This document shows, piece after piece, positions 1 through 7,839 of a DNA stretch of 13,339 bases; position 1 is the first letter of the stretch; each line of letters begins with the position of its first letter. A program made the translations under genes and the position numbers. The notes under the pieces are model-generated. The model ran no database searches, was not told the DNA's origin, and saw nothing but the letters and a program-made list of their open reading frames with translations. The stretch comes from Spartobacteria bacterium (lineage in GTDB: Bacteria; Verrucomicrobiota; Verrucomicrobiia; Chthoniobacterales; Chthoniobacteraceae), in contig JANXWU010000036.1 of assembly GCA_025350985.1 (NCBI GenBank), positions 1 to 13,339 of the forward strand. Direction: 5' to 3'.

Positions 1-1
1 A

Positions 2-358
2 GCCGGCTGGTTCCGCACGGGTGATCTCGCGCGGGTCGATGAGGACGGCGCGGTTTTTTTAACTGGACGCACGCACAGCGTCATCAACGTCGGCGGCATG
101 AAATGTTTTCCCGAAGAAATCGAGGCGACGCTGAACGAGCATCCGGCAGTGCTGGAGTCGCGCGTGTCGGCGCAGGCGCATCCGAGTTTCGGCGCGATGC
201 CGGTGGCGGAAATCGTGCCGCGCGATGCCGCTGCGCCGCCTAAGACTTCGGAGTTGATTGCGTTCTGTCGCGCGCGGTTGTCGAGCTACAAACTGCCGCT
301 GCGTTTCACGGTCGTCGCCGCGCTGCCGAAAACGCCGACTGGCAAAATCCAACGGTAA
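2..358 (+). CDS. ANL-superfamily acyl-CoA synthetase / AMP-dependent ligase, C-terminal part (5' end outside window)
   Basis: Only the last 118 residues are present, open from the window edge to a TAA stop. They cover the hinge and small C-terminal domain of adenylate-forming enzymes, which activate a carboxylic acid with ATP and pass it to CoA or a carrier protein. GWFRTGD near the start is the A7-type motif with the ribose-binding Asp. GRTHSVINVGGMKCFPEEIE is the A8 hinge motif, and PKTPTGKIQR at the extreme C-terminus is A10 with the catalytic Lys. The protein ends right after A10, as is usual for free-standing ligases, so no carrier domain is fused. The next gene starts 17 bases after the stop, which suggests one operon. 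The substrate cannot be read from this fragment. Given the neighbours, an aryl acid for an aryl-polyene-type pathway is a reasonable guess, but a fatty-acid ligase is equally possible from sequence alone. Confidence 0.93.
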   Translation, partial: AGWFRTGDLARVDEDGAVFLTGRTHSVINVGGMKCFPEEIEATLNEHPAVLESRVSAQAHPSFGAMPVAEIVPRDAAAPPKTSELIAFCRARLSSYKLPLRFTVVAALPKTPTGKIQR

Positions 359-375
359 GAATACAACTCGTCGCC

Positions 376-1674
376 ATGTCTCGTCCTCAACGTCCCACCC
401 GCGTCGCCGTCATCGGCGCCGGTCCCGCCGGCACCACCGTCGCCTGCCTGCTCGCGCGCAAAGGCGCATCGGTCGTCGTGCTGGATGATGGCAAACGTCC
501 GACGATGATTGTGGGCGAATCGCTCGTCCCGCAACTCGTGCCGGTTTTCCGACGGCTGGGAATCGAGGACGAGGTGGAAAAACTCGGCGTGTACAAACCG
601 GGTGTGACGGTGACTTTTGACGACGACCGGGAAATCAATTTGATGTTCACGGCCGCGCGCGGCGTGTTGCCGACGTACGCGTACAATGTGCCGCGCAAGG
701 AATTCGACGCGCTGATTACGCGCACTGCCGTCGCCGCGGGGGTGCGTTTAATCGAAGCCACGGCGAAGCTCGAAGCAGTCGATGCGAACGATTCCGAGCG
801 GGCGAGCGTGAAGCTTTCGGACGAATCGCTGGCGCTCATTCCCGAGTGGAATGGCGAGCAGCCGGACTTGCTCATCGACGCGAGTGGGCGGCGGCGGCTA
901 TTCGCGAAATTGCTCAATCTCAAGGCCGACATCGGCCCGCGCAAAGACGTTTCGCATTTTGCGCATTACGAAAATTGCCCGTGGCCCGAGCCGGCGGGGC
1001 AGGTGATGACGATGCGTTTGCAATACGGCTGGGGCTGGCGCATTCCGTTGCCAGGGCCGCGACTTTCCATCGGCGTTGTGTTGAACAAAGAGGACGCGAA
1101 ACGTTTCGGCAACACGGCGGAGGAGCAGCTTGAAGGAGTGATCAACAGCGACGCGCGGCTGGCGCGTGAGTGCGGTCAGCGGCGGCGCGTGACGGAGGTG
1201 ACGACCTACGCGAACTACCAGCTCATTTCCGAGCGCGCGCACGGGCCGGGCTGGGTGACGGTTGGAGATTCGTTTGGGTTTGTGGATCCGATGCTCTCGC
1301 CGGGACTTTGCATGGCGATGGTGTCGGCGGAAAAACTGGCCGCGTTGATTCCGGCGCGCGGCGGCTTGGACAGTGGCCTCGGACGGCGCTTGGACAAGTA
1401 TGCCGAGTGGTTTCGCGTGAACCTCGGCGCGTGGCAGAACTTGGTGAATCGCTTTTACGACGGGACGGTGTTTGCGCTGCAAAGAACTGGCGCGCAGACG
1501 CAGGAAAAGTATCCGGGCATCATCAGCAAAGTGGTGTCGCGGCACATCGAGAAAAACTTGAGCGGGATGGCCACGGGGGCGTGGATCAACCGGCCTTACA
1601 GCCGATGGCTGCTGGCATTCCTCGTGCGCTTCGGGATTAAAGGTTTTGATCCGAAGGATTTTGCGATTCGGTGA
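376..1674 (+). CDS. FAD-dependent oxidoreductase of the flavin-dependent (tryptophan) halogenase superfamily
   Basis: The 432-residue cytoplasmic flavoprotein begins with an FAD-binding Rossmann motif (VIGAGPAGTTVA, residues 13-24), followed by GESLVPQ (48-54). The segment LGVYKPG (70-76) places Lys74 where phenolic and aliphatic FADH2-dependent halogenases carry the catalytic Lys that binds hypohalous acid. WGWRIP (219-224) fits the WxWxIP signature that separates halogenases from monooxygenases. GDSFGFVDPMLSPG (297-310) is the second FAD-binding motif, with an altered DPxxSxG stretch. The length is shorter than tryptophan halogenases (about 530) and close to pigment-cluster members. The gene follows the ligase by 17 bases and probably shares its transcript. 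In aryl-polyene pathways a related enzyme halogenates or oxidises the aryl head group; that role here is inference. The alternative is a non-halogenating FAD oxidoreductase of the geranylgeranyl-reductase type. No Shine-Dalgarno sequence is seen before the ATG. Confidence 0.85.
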   Translation: MSRPQRPTRVAVIGAGPAGTTVACLLARKGASVVVLDDGKRPTMIVGESLVPQLVPVFRRLGIEDEVEKLGVYKPGVTVTFDDDREINLMFTAARGVLPTYAYNVPRKEFDALITRTAVAAGVRLIEATAKLEAVDANDSERASVKLSDESLALIPEWNGEQPDLLIDASGRRRLFAKLLNLKADIGPRKDVSHFAHYENCPWPEPAGQVMTMRLQYGWGWRIPLPGPRLSIGVVLNKEDAKRFGNTAEEQLEGVINSDARLARECGQRRRVTEVTTYANYQLISERAHGPGWVTVGDSFGFVDPMLSPGLCMAMVSAEKLAALIPARGGLDSGLGRRLDKYAEWFRVNLGAWQNLVNRFYDGTVFALQRTGAQTQEKYPGIISKVVSRHIEKNLSGMATGAWINRPYSRWLLAFLVRFGIKGFDPKDFAIR

Positions 1675-1684
1675 CTTACAACGT

Positions 1685-1837
1685 GTGTCATTCTGAGCGC
1701 AGCGGAGTGAGCGCGGCGAACGCAGCAGAGTCGAAAAATCTTGCGTTGTTTGGAACGGTAGCGTCGAGGAGCGGCAAGAGATTTTTCGACTTCGTTCCGC
1801 CCGCTTGAGGAGGGCTGCACTTCGCTCAGAATGACAC
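1685..1837. repeat. Long imperfect palindrome (interspersed-repeat-like), between convergent genes
   Basis: The ends are a perfect 15-base inverted repeat: gtgtcattctgagcg at 1685-1699 and its complement at 1823-1837. A second perfect 12-base pair lies inside (gtcgaaaaatct at 1730-1741, complement at 1779-1790). The sequence between the two pairs is partly complementary, so the whole can fold into one long hairpin with arms of about 57 and 59 bases and a loop of about 37. No protein is encoded. It fills most of the gap between the convergent halogenase-like and exporter genes, where it could end transcription from both sides. A related half-element lies at 4994-5053, which suggests a dispersed family. 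Confidence 0.75.
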
Positions 1838-1880
1838 GCGGTTTTGGCTTTTTAGTTGAGCCGCGCGCATCGGCGTCGCC

Positions 1881-4262
1881 TTAGCTTGCGGGTCGTTTTT
1901 TCTGTTCCTGCCAATTTTTCCACCAGCGCCAGGCGAGCGGCAGCAGGAAGACCGTGATGATCGCGTCGATGGCCAGGCCGAGCGTGCAGACTTGCGCAAG
2001 GCTCGCGAGGCCGAGATGCGAGGCGCGACCGACCGTGCCGAAGCCCGCCACCGCCGAGCCGGAGCAGAGAAAAATCACGAGCCCCGTTTTGCTTTGCATC
2101 CGCGCCACGTCGCCGCCGTTGCGATTGAGTGCGAGGATCGTGTAGATGCTGTAATCGGTGCCGGTGCCGAGCAGGAGCATGATGGACGCGACGTTGAAAA
2201 CATTCCACTGCATCCCGAGCAGGCGCATCGCGCCCATCAGCGAGAGGAAAACCAGCGTCATCGTCGCGACCATCAGCAGCACGTCGCGGAGGCTGCGAAA
2301 CGCGACGGCGAGCAGCAGCAGCAGCACGCTCAATAACGACACGATGATGAGCGCGAACTCACGCGGGATGACGCGGCGCAATTCGCGCCCGAGCAGCGGC
2401 CAGCTCACCAGATGGATGCCGGCGGTTTGCAAGTTCAGCAGCTTTTCCTCGGCTCCCGGCGCGGGTTGCAGGAGGCCCATCGCAACGAGGCCGTTTGGCT
2501 CGTGGCCGATGGTGCGTCGCAGAATCCACGCGCTCGTTTCGTTGCGCGGCCAGATGGGAAAAAGGCCCGCCGTTTCCCAAGTGCGCCATTGGTCGAGGAT
2601 CGCTTTGGTTAAAACAAAAGCGTCGTCGTGAAAGCCAGCTTTGGAGACGGCGGCGGTGAGTCGTTCGCGCTCGTTGAGAATGCCGTGCGCGGCGGTCAGA
2701 TTCGTGCGCTGCGAGATGGCGTCGGGGCAAATCAAAAGTGGCGAGAGGGCGCGCAGAAGCAGGCCGGTGCGTTCCGCTTCCTTGAGCTTGGGATCAAGGG
2801 TGCGGAGGCGGGCGAGCAGTTCTGTTTCGTTGCGACCGGTGACGACGAAACTGATGAGGTCGCGTTCGTCGGTGAGCTTGCCGTAGAGCTGTTCGAGCAC
2901 GTCGTTGGCGTTGCTGTGGCGCATCTTTAGCACGCGCGCACTCGTGTCGAAACCGGGCAGTCCGCGCACGAGCAAAGTGCCGATGGTCACGACGACGATG
3001 CCCAAGGCCAGCACCGTGCCCCCACGGCGCGTCGCCGGTTTGGCGAGCCATGTTTCCAAGCGCGGCGCTTCGGGCGGGCGCGCCTGCGGTTTGCTAATGA
3101 GTGGGACGAAAATGGAAAGCATCAACACGCCGCCGATGAGGACGCCGAGGCCGACGAGATTGCCGAGATGATTTAGGCCGGGCATGCTGCTCGCGTTCAA
3201 AGTGAAAAACGCGGCCGAGGTCGTCGTGGCGGCCCAGAGCACGGATGGAAAAGCGGCGCGTCGCAGCGAGGTTGAGTCGCGATTTTCCAGCGAAGCCTGA
3301 TAGATCAAATATCCGTAGTCCACGGACAGGCCGATCATGATTGAAGCGAAGCCGACGCCGATCACGCTGAGTTCATTGAGCATCCAGCCGGCGGTGCCGA
3401 GCGACACCACGAAGGTCGCCACCAACATGCCGATGAGCAGAGCGAGCGGACGGACGCGGCGGTAACAAGACCAGAAAATAATCGCGATGATGACGAGCGT
3501 CGTCGCGCCGGAGCTTTTCATGTCCCACTGCATCTGCTGCGAGATTTCGGCCATGAACGCGGGCTCGCCGGTGAGGCCGACTTTTACCCCGGAGGGGAGC
3601 GGCGCGGCATCGACGGTGGCGCGGATTGATTTCATCCAGCCGATCGCAACGCGATAATCCGGCATCGCGCGTGGAGCTTCAAGGTAGAGCACCCGGAACG
3701 CGCCATCCTTCGAGGAAAACTCCGAGAGATTCGACGACGAGGCGAAACGGTTTAAGTCGAGCGAACGCAGCAACCCGAGCGGGTCGTAGCTCGCCACGCC
3801 GATGTCGCTGGGCGCGAAAGAATCGGCGAGCGTGTCTTTCGTTTCTTGGAGGGTCGCGCCGATTTTTTCAGGCGACAGGCGGCTGAGAAGTTCCGCGAAT
3901 TTGTCCGGCGGCTGGTTCATCAGCAAATAGGCGACGAACTCGGAAAGCTGCTCGGGACGGGCTTCCCACGGCGATTGGGCGACGACGCGCGCCACCAGAT
4001 TTGGTTGCGAGCGGAAGCGCTCGGCGAGCACGGTGACGGCGCGTTCGGCCGCGTCGGCGTCGGGCGCGTTCACGGTGACGAGGAGTTCGGTCGGGCGGGC
4101 GAAATGCCGGGCGAAGAGAGAAAGTCCGGTCACCGTGCCCAGGCGGGTGGGCAGCAGTTTCAGGACATCGACATTGAAACTAATGCGCGAGAGACCGGTG
4201 ATGACGAAGGCCGCGAGCGCGACGACGCACACGGCGCGCAACACAAACTTACGGGCGGCCAT
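1881..4262 (-). CDS. MMPL/RND-superfamily exporter (aryl-polyene-cluster type)
   Basis: This 793-residue inner-membrane protein has two similar halves, each a membrane helix, a large periplasmic domain and a five-helix bundle. Helices are visible at about 6-26, 252-266, 274-293, 298-322, 344-388 (two), 414-433, 634-654, 659-682, 686-709, 725-742 and 757-778. The fourth helix of each half carries the proton-relay type motif: GLSVDYG with Asp315 and GTGTDYS with Asp703. This supports transport driven by proton motive force. Size and motifs fit the predicted exporters found in aryl polyene clusters rather than mycobacterial MmpL or tripartite AcrB pumps. The ATG lies inside the end of the LolA-like gene (14-base overlap, different frame), so translation is probably coupled. 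Likely cargo is a lipid-linked pigment or similar lipid moved towards the outer membrane together with the LolA-like partner; this is inferred from context. Confidence 0.88.
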   Translation of the reverse strand: MAARKFVLRAVCVVALAAFVITGLSRISFNVDVLKLLPTRLGTVTGLSLFARHFARPTELLVTVNAPDADAAERAVTVLAERFRSQPNLVARVVAQSPWEARPEQLSEFVAYLLMNQPPDKFAELLSRLSPEKIGATLQETKDTLADSFAPSDIGVASYDPLGLLRSLDLNRFASSSNLSEFSSKDGAFRVLYLEAPRAMPDYRVAIGWMKSIRATVDAAPLPSGVKVGLTGEPAFMAEISQQMQWDMKSSGATTLVIIAIIFWSCYRRVRPLALLIGMLVATFVVSLGTAGWMLNELSVIGVGFASIMIGLSVDYGYLIYQASLENRDSTSLRRAAFPSVLWAATTTSAAFFTLNASSMPGLNHLGNLVGLGVLIGGVLMLSIFVPLISKPQARPPEAPRLETWLAKPATRRGGTVLALGIVVVTIGTLLVRGLPGFDTSARVLKMRHSNANDVLEQLYGKLTDERDLISFVVTGRNETELLARLRTLDPKLKEAERTGLLLRALSPLLICPDAISQRTNLTAAHGILNERERLTAAVSKAGFHDDAFVLTKAILDQWRTWETAGLFPIWPRNETSAWILRRTIGHEPNGLVAMGLLQPAPGAEEKLLNLQTAGIHLVSWPLLGRELRRVIPREFALIIVSLLSVLLLLLAVAFRSLRDVLLMVATMTLVFLSLMGAMRLLGMQWNVFNVASIMLLLGTGTDYSIYTILALNRNGGDVARMQSKTGLVIFLCSGSAVAGFGTVGRASHLGLASLAQVCTLGLAIDAIITVFLLPLAWRWWKNWQEQKKRPAS

Positions 4263-4914
4263 CGGTGACTTGGAAATCGGTCAATTCGTAATTGAACGTG
4301 GCGGGATCGATGCGCGGATTGATTTGGACGCCGCTGAATTCGTTGCGCATGGACGAGCCTTCCTTGAAGCGCATTTCCATCGCAAAAAGTTTGCCGGTGC
4401 TCGTTTCAAAATCGAATTTCATTTCGGTGAGAAACTTCCGCGTCGCGGGATCTTTCGGCACGACCTCGGCGTGGCAGCGACTGCCTTCGACGGTGAGGGC
4501 GCGGACTTCGAACTGACGCTGAAAGTCTTCGAAATCTTTCGCGAGCGGGAACTTGAACATCGCTGGTCCGCCCTGCTGCTGCAGCTTCTCGACGAGGAAA
4601 CGCTCGGCTTTTTTCTTCGCTGGTTGGATAAGGTAAATGACGTCCTTTTTTTTAACCGCGATCATCTTTGGCGGGTCGCCCATTTCCCATCGAAACGAGC
4701 CTGGCGCGACGAACCAAAAATGGCCTTTGCTCACGAGCGGGTCTTTCAGGGAATGGAACGCGCGCGTCTGCGTGAAATCCGCGCTGATCGAATGGATTTT
4801 ATCCTGGTGCGCGAGCCATTGTTTGATCGGACGAAGGTCGAGGGTTTGCGGTTCCGCGCCGGCGGCGATGGCGGAAAGTGTGAGCGAAATGAACAGGCAA
4901 AAACGGGTCAACAC
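4249..4914 (-). CDS. LolA-like periplasmic outer-membrane lipid/lipoprotein carrier
   Basis: The 221-residue protein starts with a signal peptide: Arg4, a hydrophobic core to about residue 18, and probable cleavage after AGA at position 20. The mature part fits the LolA/LolB half-barrel fold: ISADFTQTRA (43-52), then strands alternating with charged turns including GHFWFVAPGSFRWEM (64-78), and a basic cluster at 88-106. Such proteins shield a lipid in a hydrophobic cavity while it crosses the periplasm. It overlaps the exporter gene downstream by 14 bases, a pairing seen in aryl polyene clusters, so it is more likely a dedicated cargo carrier than the housekeeping LolA. The chosen start is GTG; the next codon, TTG, is also a possible start and would barely change the product. 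No Shine-Dalgarno sequence precedes either. The gene diverges from the permease gene at 5132. Confidence 0.85.
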   Translation of the reverse strand: MLTRFCLFISLTLSAIAAGAEPQTLDLRPIKQWLAHQDKIHSISADFTQTRAFHSLKDPLVSKGHFWFVAPGSFRWEMGDPPKMIAVKKKDVIYLIQPAKKKAERFLVEKLQQQGGPAMFKFPLAKDFEDFQRQFEVRALTVEGSRCHAEVVPKDPATRKFLTEMKFDFETSTGKLFAMEMRFKEGSSMRNEFSGVQINPRIDPATFNYELTDFQVTDGRP

Positions 4915-4993
4915 GGCGGGAGTTTCGCTGGCGACGTTTGGGATGCAAGGAGATTTCCGGGTGGAGAAAACCGACCCAGGCTTCGGGATTTTC

Positions 4994-5053
4994 GAGAGAT
5001 TCTTCGACTTGGTTTTCGGTCGGGCTGCCTCCCTTCACTGCGCTCCGAATGAC
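4994..5053. repeat. Half-copy of the 1685-1837 palindromic repeat
   Basis: The stretch begins with gagagattcttcgactt and ends with cgctccgaatgac. It matches the order and rough spacing of the right arm of the element at 1779-1835 (agatttttcgactt ... cgctcagaatgac), and both copies continue into a similar gcggtttt flank. No clear left arm is found upstream, so this copy seems truncated. It lies in the 217-base gap between the divergent LolA-like and permease genes, where it must be part of the 5' region of one or both. Confidence 0.55.
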
Positions 5054-5131
5054 TGGCGGTTTTAAGTTTCAAAACACCACGCGGCGGCAATGTTCTTGCA
5101 ATGAATTTGTTTCACGCCCAAGTATCCGCGC

Positions 5132-6241
5132 GTGAAAATACTCGACCGATACGTGGGGCGCGAGGTGCTCTTCACCGCGCTGATGGCCATCGCCGTGTTG
5201 AGCATGGTTTTGGTGTTGGGGAATGTTTTCAAGCAGCTCTTCGAACTGCTGGTGAATCACAATGTGCCGATCGAATTCATCCTCAGTTTCATCGCCTATA
5301 TTTTGCCGTTCTCGCTCGCGTTCACGATTCCGTGGGGCTTTCTCACCGCCGTGCTTTTGGTGTTCGGAAAAATGTCGGCGGAGAACGAGTTGATCGCGCT
5401 GCGGGCGAACGGCGTGAGCATCCCGCGCGTCTGCCTCACCGTGTTCGTCCTCGCGCTGGGGGCGTGCGGGATTTGCCTCTGGATCAATGTCGATGTCGCG
5501 CCGCGCGCGCAGGCGAAAATGAAGGATGCGCTGATCAACATGGCAAGGAGCAATCCGATCGCGATGTTCATGAGCGACCAGGTGATCGACGAGTTTCCGC
5601 ACAAGAAAATCTACATCGAGTCGCGGGATGGCCCGCAGTTGAAAAACGTGCTGGTTTACAATCTCAACGACACGGGAGACCTGCTGCAAATCGTGCATGC
5701 GAAAGGTGGCCGGCTGGCGGCGGATTTGGAAGGGCAGCAGCAAATCGTGCTCACGCTCACGGACGCGCGCTACGAGGATCACGACGAAAAGGAGCCGAAC
5801 AACGTCTTGAAATACCACTCCGGCATCACGGCGAAAAAGGTCGATTATGCGCTCTCGCTGCGGGAGCTTTTTGAGAAGAGCAAACGGCGCGTCGGTTTGA
5901 GCCAGAGAACGCTGAAGCAACTTTTGAAAAGCGATCGGGAGGACGATCCCGAACAGCGCTCGGCGATGAAAACGGAGGTGAACAAACGGCTGTCGTTTTC
6001 GCTGGCTTCGTTTGCCTTTGCGCTCATCGGCGTGCCGCTGGCGATCACCGCGCATCGACGGGAGACGTCGGTGGGTTTTCTCTTCAGCCTGATCGTCGCG
6101 TTTTGTTTTTACGCGTTCATCATCGCGGCGAATTTGCTGCGCGAAAAACCACGCGCGCATCCGGAGTTGCTGGTCTGGGCGCCGAACGTGATTTTCATTT
6201 CGCTCGGGGTGTTTTTGTTCGTGCGGCTGGCGCGGAAATAG
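5132..6241 (+). CDS. LptF/LptG family permease (lipopolysaccharide export)
   Basis: The 369-residue inner-membrane protein has the YjgP/YjgQ layout. Three N-terminal helices (about 12-32, 50-78, 98-118) are followed by a periplasmic jellyroll-like domain (about 125-275) and three C-terminal helices (286-306, 312-334, 347-366). MSAENELIALRANGVS (81-96) is the conserved cytoplasmic loop that contacts the ATPase LptB. LptF and LptG form the membrane part of LptB2FG, which extracts lipopolysaccharide from the inner membrane and hands it to the periplasmic bridge. Which of the two paralogues this is cannot be settled, and the partner gene is not in the window. The start is GTG at 5132, chosen because the family begins with a short M-x-I-L-D-R-Y-type segment before helix 1. 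There is no Shine-Dalgarno sequence. Transcription probably ends at the hairpin at 6395-6433. Confidence 0.93.
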   Translation: MKILDRYVGREVLFTALMAIAVLSMVLVLGNVFKQLFELLVNHNVPIEFILSFIAYILPFSLAFTIPWGFLTAVLLVFGKMSAENELIALRANGVSIPRVCLTVFVLALGACGICLWINVDVAPRAQAKMKDALINMARSNPIAMFMSDQVIDEFPHKKIYIESRDGPQLKNVLVYNLNDTGDLLQIVHAKGGRLAADLEGQQQIVLTLTDARYEDHDEKEPNNVLKYHSGITAKKVDYALSLRELFEKSKRRVGLSQRTLKQLLKSDREDDPEQRSAMKTEVNKRLSFSLASFAFALIGVPLAITAHRRETSVGFLFSLIVAFCFYAFIIAANLLREKPRAHPELLVWAPNVIFISLGVFLFVRLARK

Positions 6242-6394
6242 GAAAAGGGTGTTGTCCAGAAACCGTGGTTGCGGTGCAAGAGTCTGCCAGGGGAGCGAAG
6301 CGCGTCGCGGCTTTCACCCGCCATTTTTTGCCTGTCTCTCAGGAAAGCAGGAATGAAGGAACAAAGGCGCAATTCGGAGTTCGCGGAACCGTAC

Positions 6395-6433
6395 AAAAAA
6401 ACAGCGTGTCCAAGTGAACACGCTGATTTTTTA
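6395..6433. terminator. Bidirectional intrinsic terminator
   Basis: A perfect 8-base stem (cagcgtgt at 6402-6409, acacgctg at 6418-6425) with an 8-base loop is flanked by seven A on the left and six T on the right. Read on either strand it gives a hairpin followed by a U-run. It sits between the convergent permease gene (stop at 6241) and the secreted-protein gene (stop at 6451), and would serve both. The rest of the gap, 6242-6394, shows no convincing gene. Confidence 0.9.
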
Positions 6434-6450
6434 TAATCTGAACAGCGGTG

Positions 6451-7794
6451 CTACGGGCTGACGGGCGCACTCACCACTCCTAGGGGAAGGGTGTTAGGAA
6501 AGAGGCCCGGGCCGGGTAAAAACGGAGCCTTTGGCGGTGCCTCGCCGATCAGCGGCGGGGCTTGTTTTTTGCCTTCGCCAACTACGGCCTTGCCATCCTT
6601 GGAGCGGTCTTTGGAGCGGTCTGTCGCGTAATCTCCAACGGCCTCCAAGGTCAGGGCGATCTCATAGTTGCTCGGAGAAAAATCGCCGAAGGTGTTCAGT
6701 TCGCGGATGGTGATGGGCTGGCCGGCAGTGTCCGGAGTCCAGCGGACGGCAAAGGCCGCGCCGCTGGCGGGCGGAAAGTTGATGGCGCCGCGCGGTGAGT
6801 TGCCGTCGAAGACGAGAGTGGCGGCGGGCGTCAGATTTTCGAGCGAGACAGGGGGGATAGGCGTCTGTTCCGCAATCGGTTTCGCGCCGGGCGTGGCGAG
6901 CAGCGCCGCCTTCTGATAATCCGCGCCTTCCCTGGCGGAAGGCACCACAGGTAGGACAAAGAAGTCGAGCTTGCCGCGCGTGTTGCTGTCCGTATGGACT
7001 GAGGCGCGCTGGACCGTGCGGGTTTCGCCGAATTGGATGACCAGACCGGACTCCTTGGAGGGCAGAATGGTCAGGCCGCTTTCGGGATTGTCATCGATAA
7101 TTTTCTGCCAGGACAGGAAGCCCTCGGCGGCGTTGGCCTGAATCACGCGACTCTTTGCATACAGTGCCCCGAGGTCGAAATCGACTTGCGGATTTACATA
7201 GGGCCCGAGCAGGCTGTGAGCGTCCACGGGCTGGATGCGCCGTTGCAGTTGGTAGCTGATGGCCGGTTTGTCGCCGTAAGCGTAAATGCTGTACCACGGT
7301 CCCGAATCGGTGAGGTTCGTTTCGATGAGCAGATATTTGGCGAGCCGGTTAAATGGGCGGGTCATGCGATGGTCGTTGATGGATTCCAACGGCACATCTT
7401 TGGCCAGCGAGGTCCAGGATTTTGAACCCGGCGCCGATTTTTCATCTCCTGCAAAAAGACTGACGGTGCCGGAGGGGGCGCGTCCCGAGATGCAAAAATT
7501 ACTGACCATTTGAGGCTCGGCCAGAGCGAGAAGATAGAAATGATGGCCAGGCATCGGCGGCCAGCCGGTGGCAACATCGTCGTCGAGCCAGGCGGCGGCG
7601 GCTTCGGTCGCGATGAAGGTTTTGGTTGCTTCGTCGAAAACAAGAAGCGCCGCGCCGGCGTGGTGCCGGGCCAGATTTTTCGGGAAGATTTGGAGGTGCT
7701 GGGAGTCCGCGCCGGGCTCCGCAAAAGCGCCGGAGGCCGCCAAGGTGGCGAGCATCAGAACTGATCCGAGTTTGGTCTTCATTTGAGCGATCAT
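6451..7794 (-). CDS. Secreted protein of unknown function with possible discoidin/galactose-binding-like modules
   Basis: I do not recognise a named family for this 447-residue protein. It begins with a signal peptide with probable cleavage after AFA (residues 23-25), so it is exported. Residues about 65-175 resemble an F5/8 type C (discoidin) fold: LDDDVATGWPP, then alternating strands, and YLLIETN...GPWYSIYAYGD near the end. A second, weaker unit may cover about 248-380, with VIQFGETRTVQRASV and ITIRELNTFGDF. The C-terminal 60 residues are Pro/Gly/Lys-rich and look disordered. There is no catalytic motif. The first ATG at 7794 is given, but the Met at residue 5 (7782) starts a more typical signal peptide (MKTKLGSV) and may be the true start. 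The gene has its own promoter at 7840-7868, diverges from the pseudokinase gene and ends at a strong terminator, so it is probably monocistronic. A carbohydrate- or surface-binding role is only a guess. Confidence 0.8.
   Translation of the reverse strand: MIAQMKTKLGSVLMLATLAASGAFAEPGADSQHLQIFPKNLARHHAGAALLVFDEATKTFIATEAAAAWLDDDVATGWPPMPGHHFYLLALAEPQMVSNFCISGRAPSGTVSLFAGDEKSAPGSKSWTSLAKDVPLESINDHRMTRPFNRLAKYLLIETNLTDSGPWYSIYAYGDKPAISYQLQRRIQPVDAHSLLGPYVNPQVDFDLGALYAKSRVIQANAAEGFLSWQKIIDDNPESGLTILPSKESGLVIQFGETRTVQRASVHTDSNTRGKLDFFVLPVVPSAREGADYQKAALLATPGAKPIAEQTPIPPVSLENLTPAATLVFDGNSPRGAINFPPASGAAFAVRWTPDTAGQPITIRELNTFGDFSPSNYEIALTLEAVGDYATDRSKDRSKDGKAVVGEGKKQAPPLIGEAPPKAPFLPGPGLFPNTLPLGVVSAPVSP
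6599..6622. repeat. 12-base tandem duplication inside the secreted-protein gene
   Basis: ttggagcggtct occurs twice in a row (6599-6610, 6611-6622). On the minus strand it encodes a doubled DRSK in the disordered C-terminal region (residues 392-399). Being 12 bases long it keeps the frame; it looks like a recent slippage duplication. Confidence 0.9.
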
Positions 7795-7839
7795 AATGGA
7801 ATTGTGTTGACGGTGTTAGTAAAAAATCACCAATTTTGA

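Noticed and set aside
4033..5052. A 339-codon open frame on the plus strand across the LolA-like gene and the exporter 5' end
   Set aside because: It is antisense to two recognised genes, is rich in Arg, Glu, Phe and His as expected for a GC-rich shadow frame, and has no recognisable domain.
5069..6160. A 363-codon open frame on the minus strand opposite the permease gene
   Set aside because: The plus-strand frame is a clear LptF/G protein. The antisense product is a low-complexity Arg/His/Asp/Gln mixture without a fold signature.
6242..6394. A small minus-strand frame between the permease gene and the terminator
   Set aside because: It overlaps the permease 3' end and shows no start signal or domain; it looks like noncoding GC-rich spacer.
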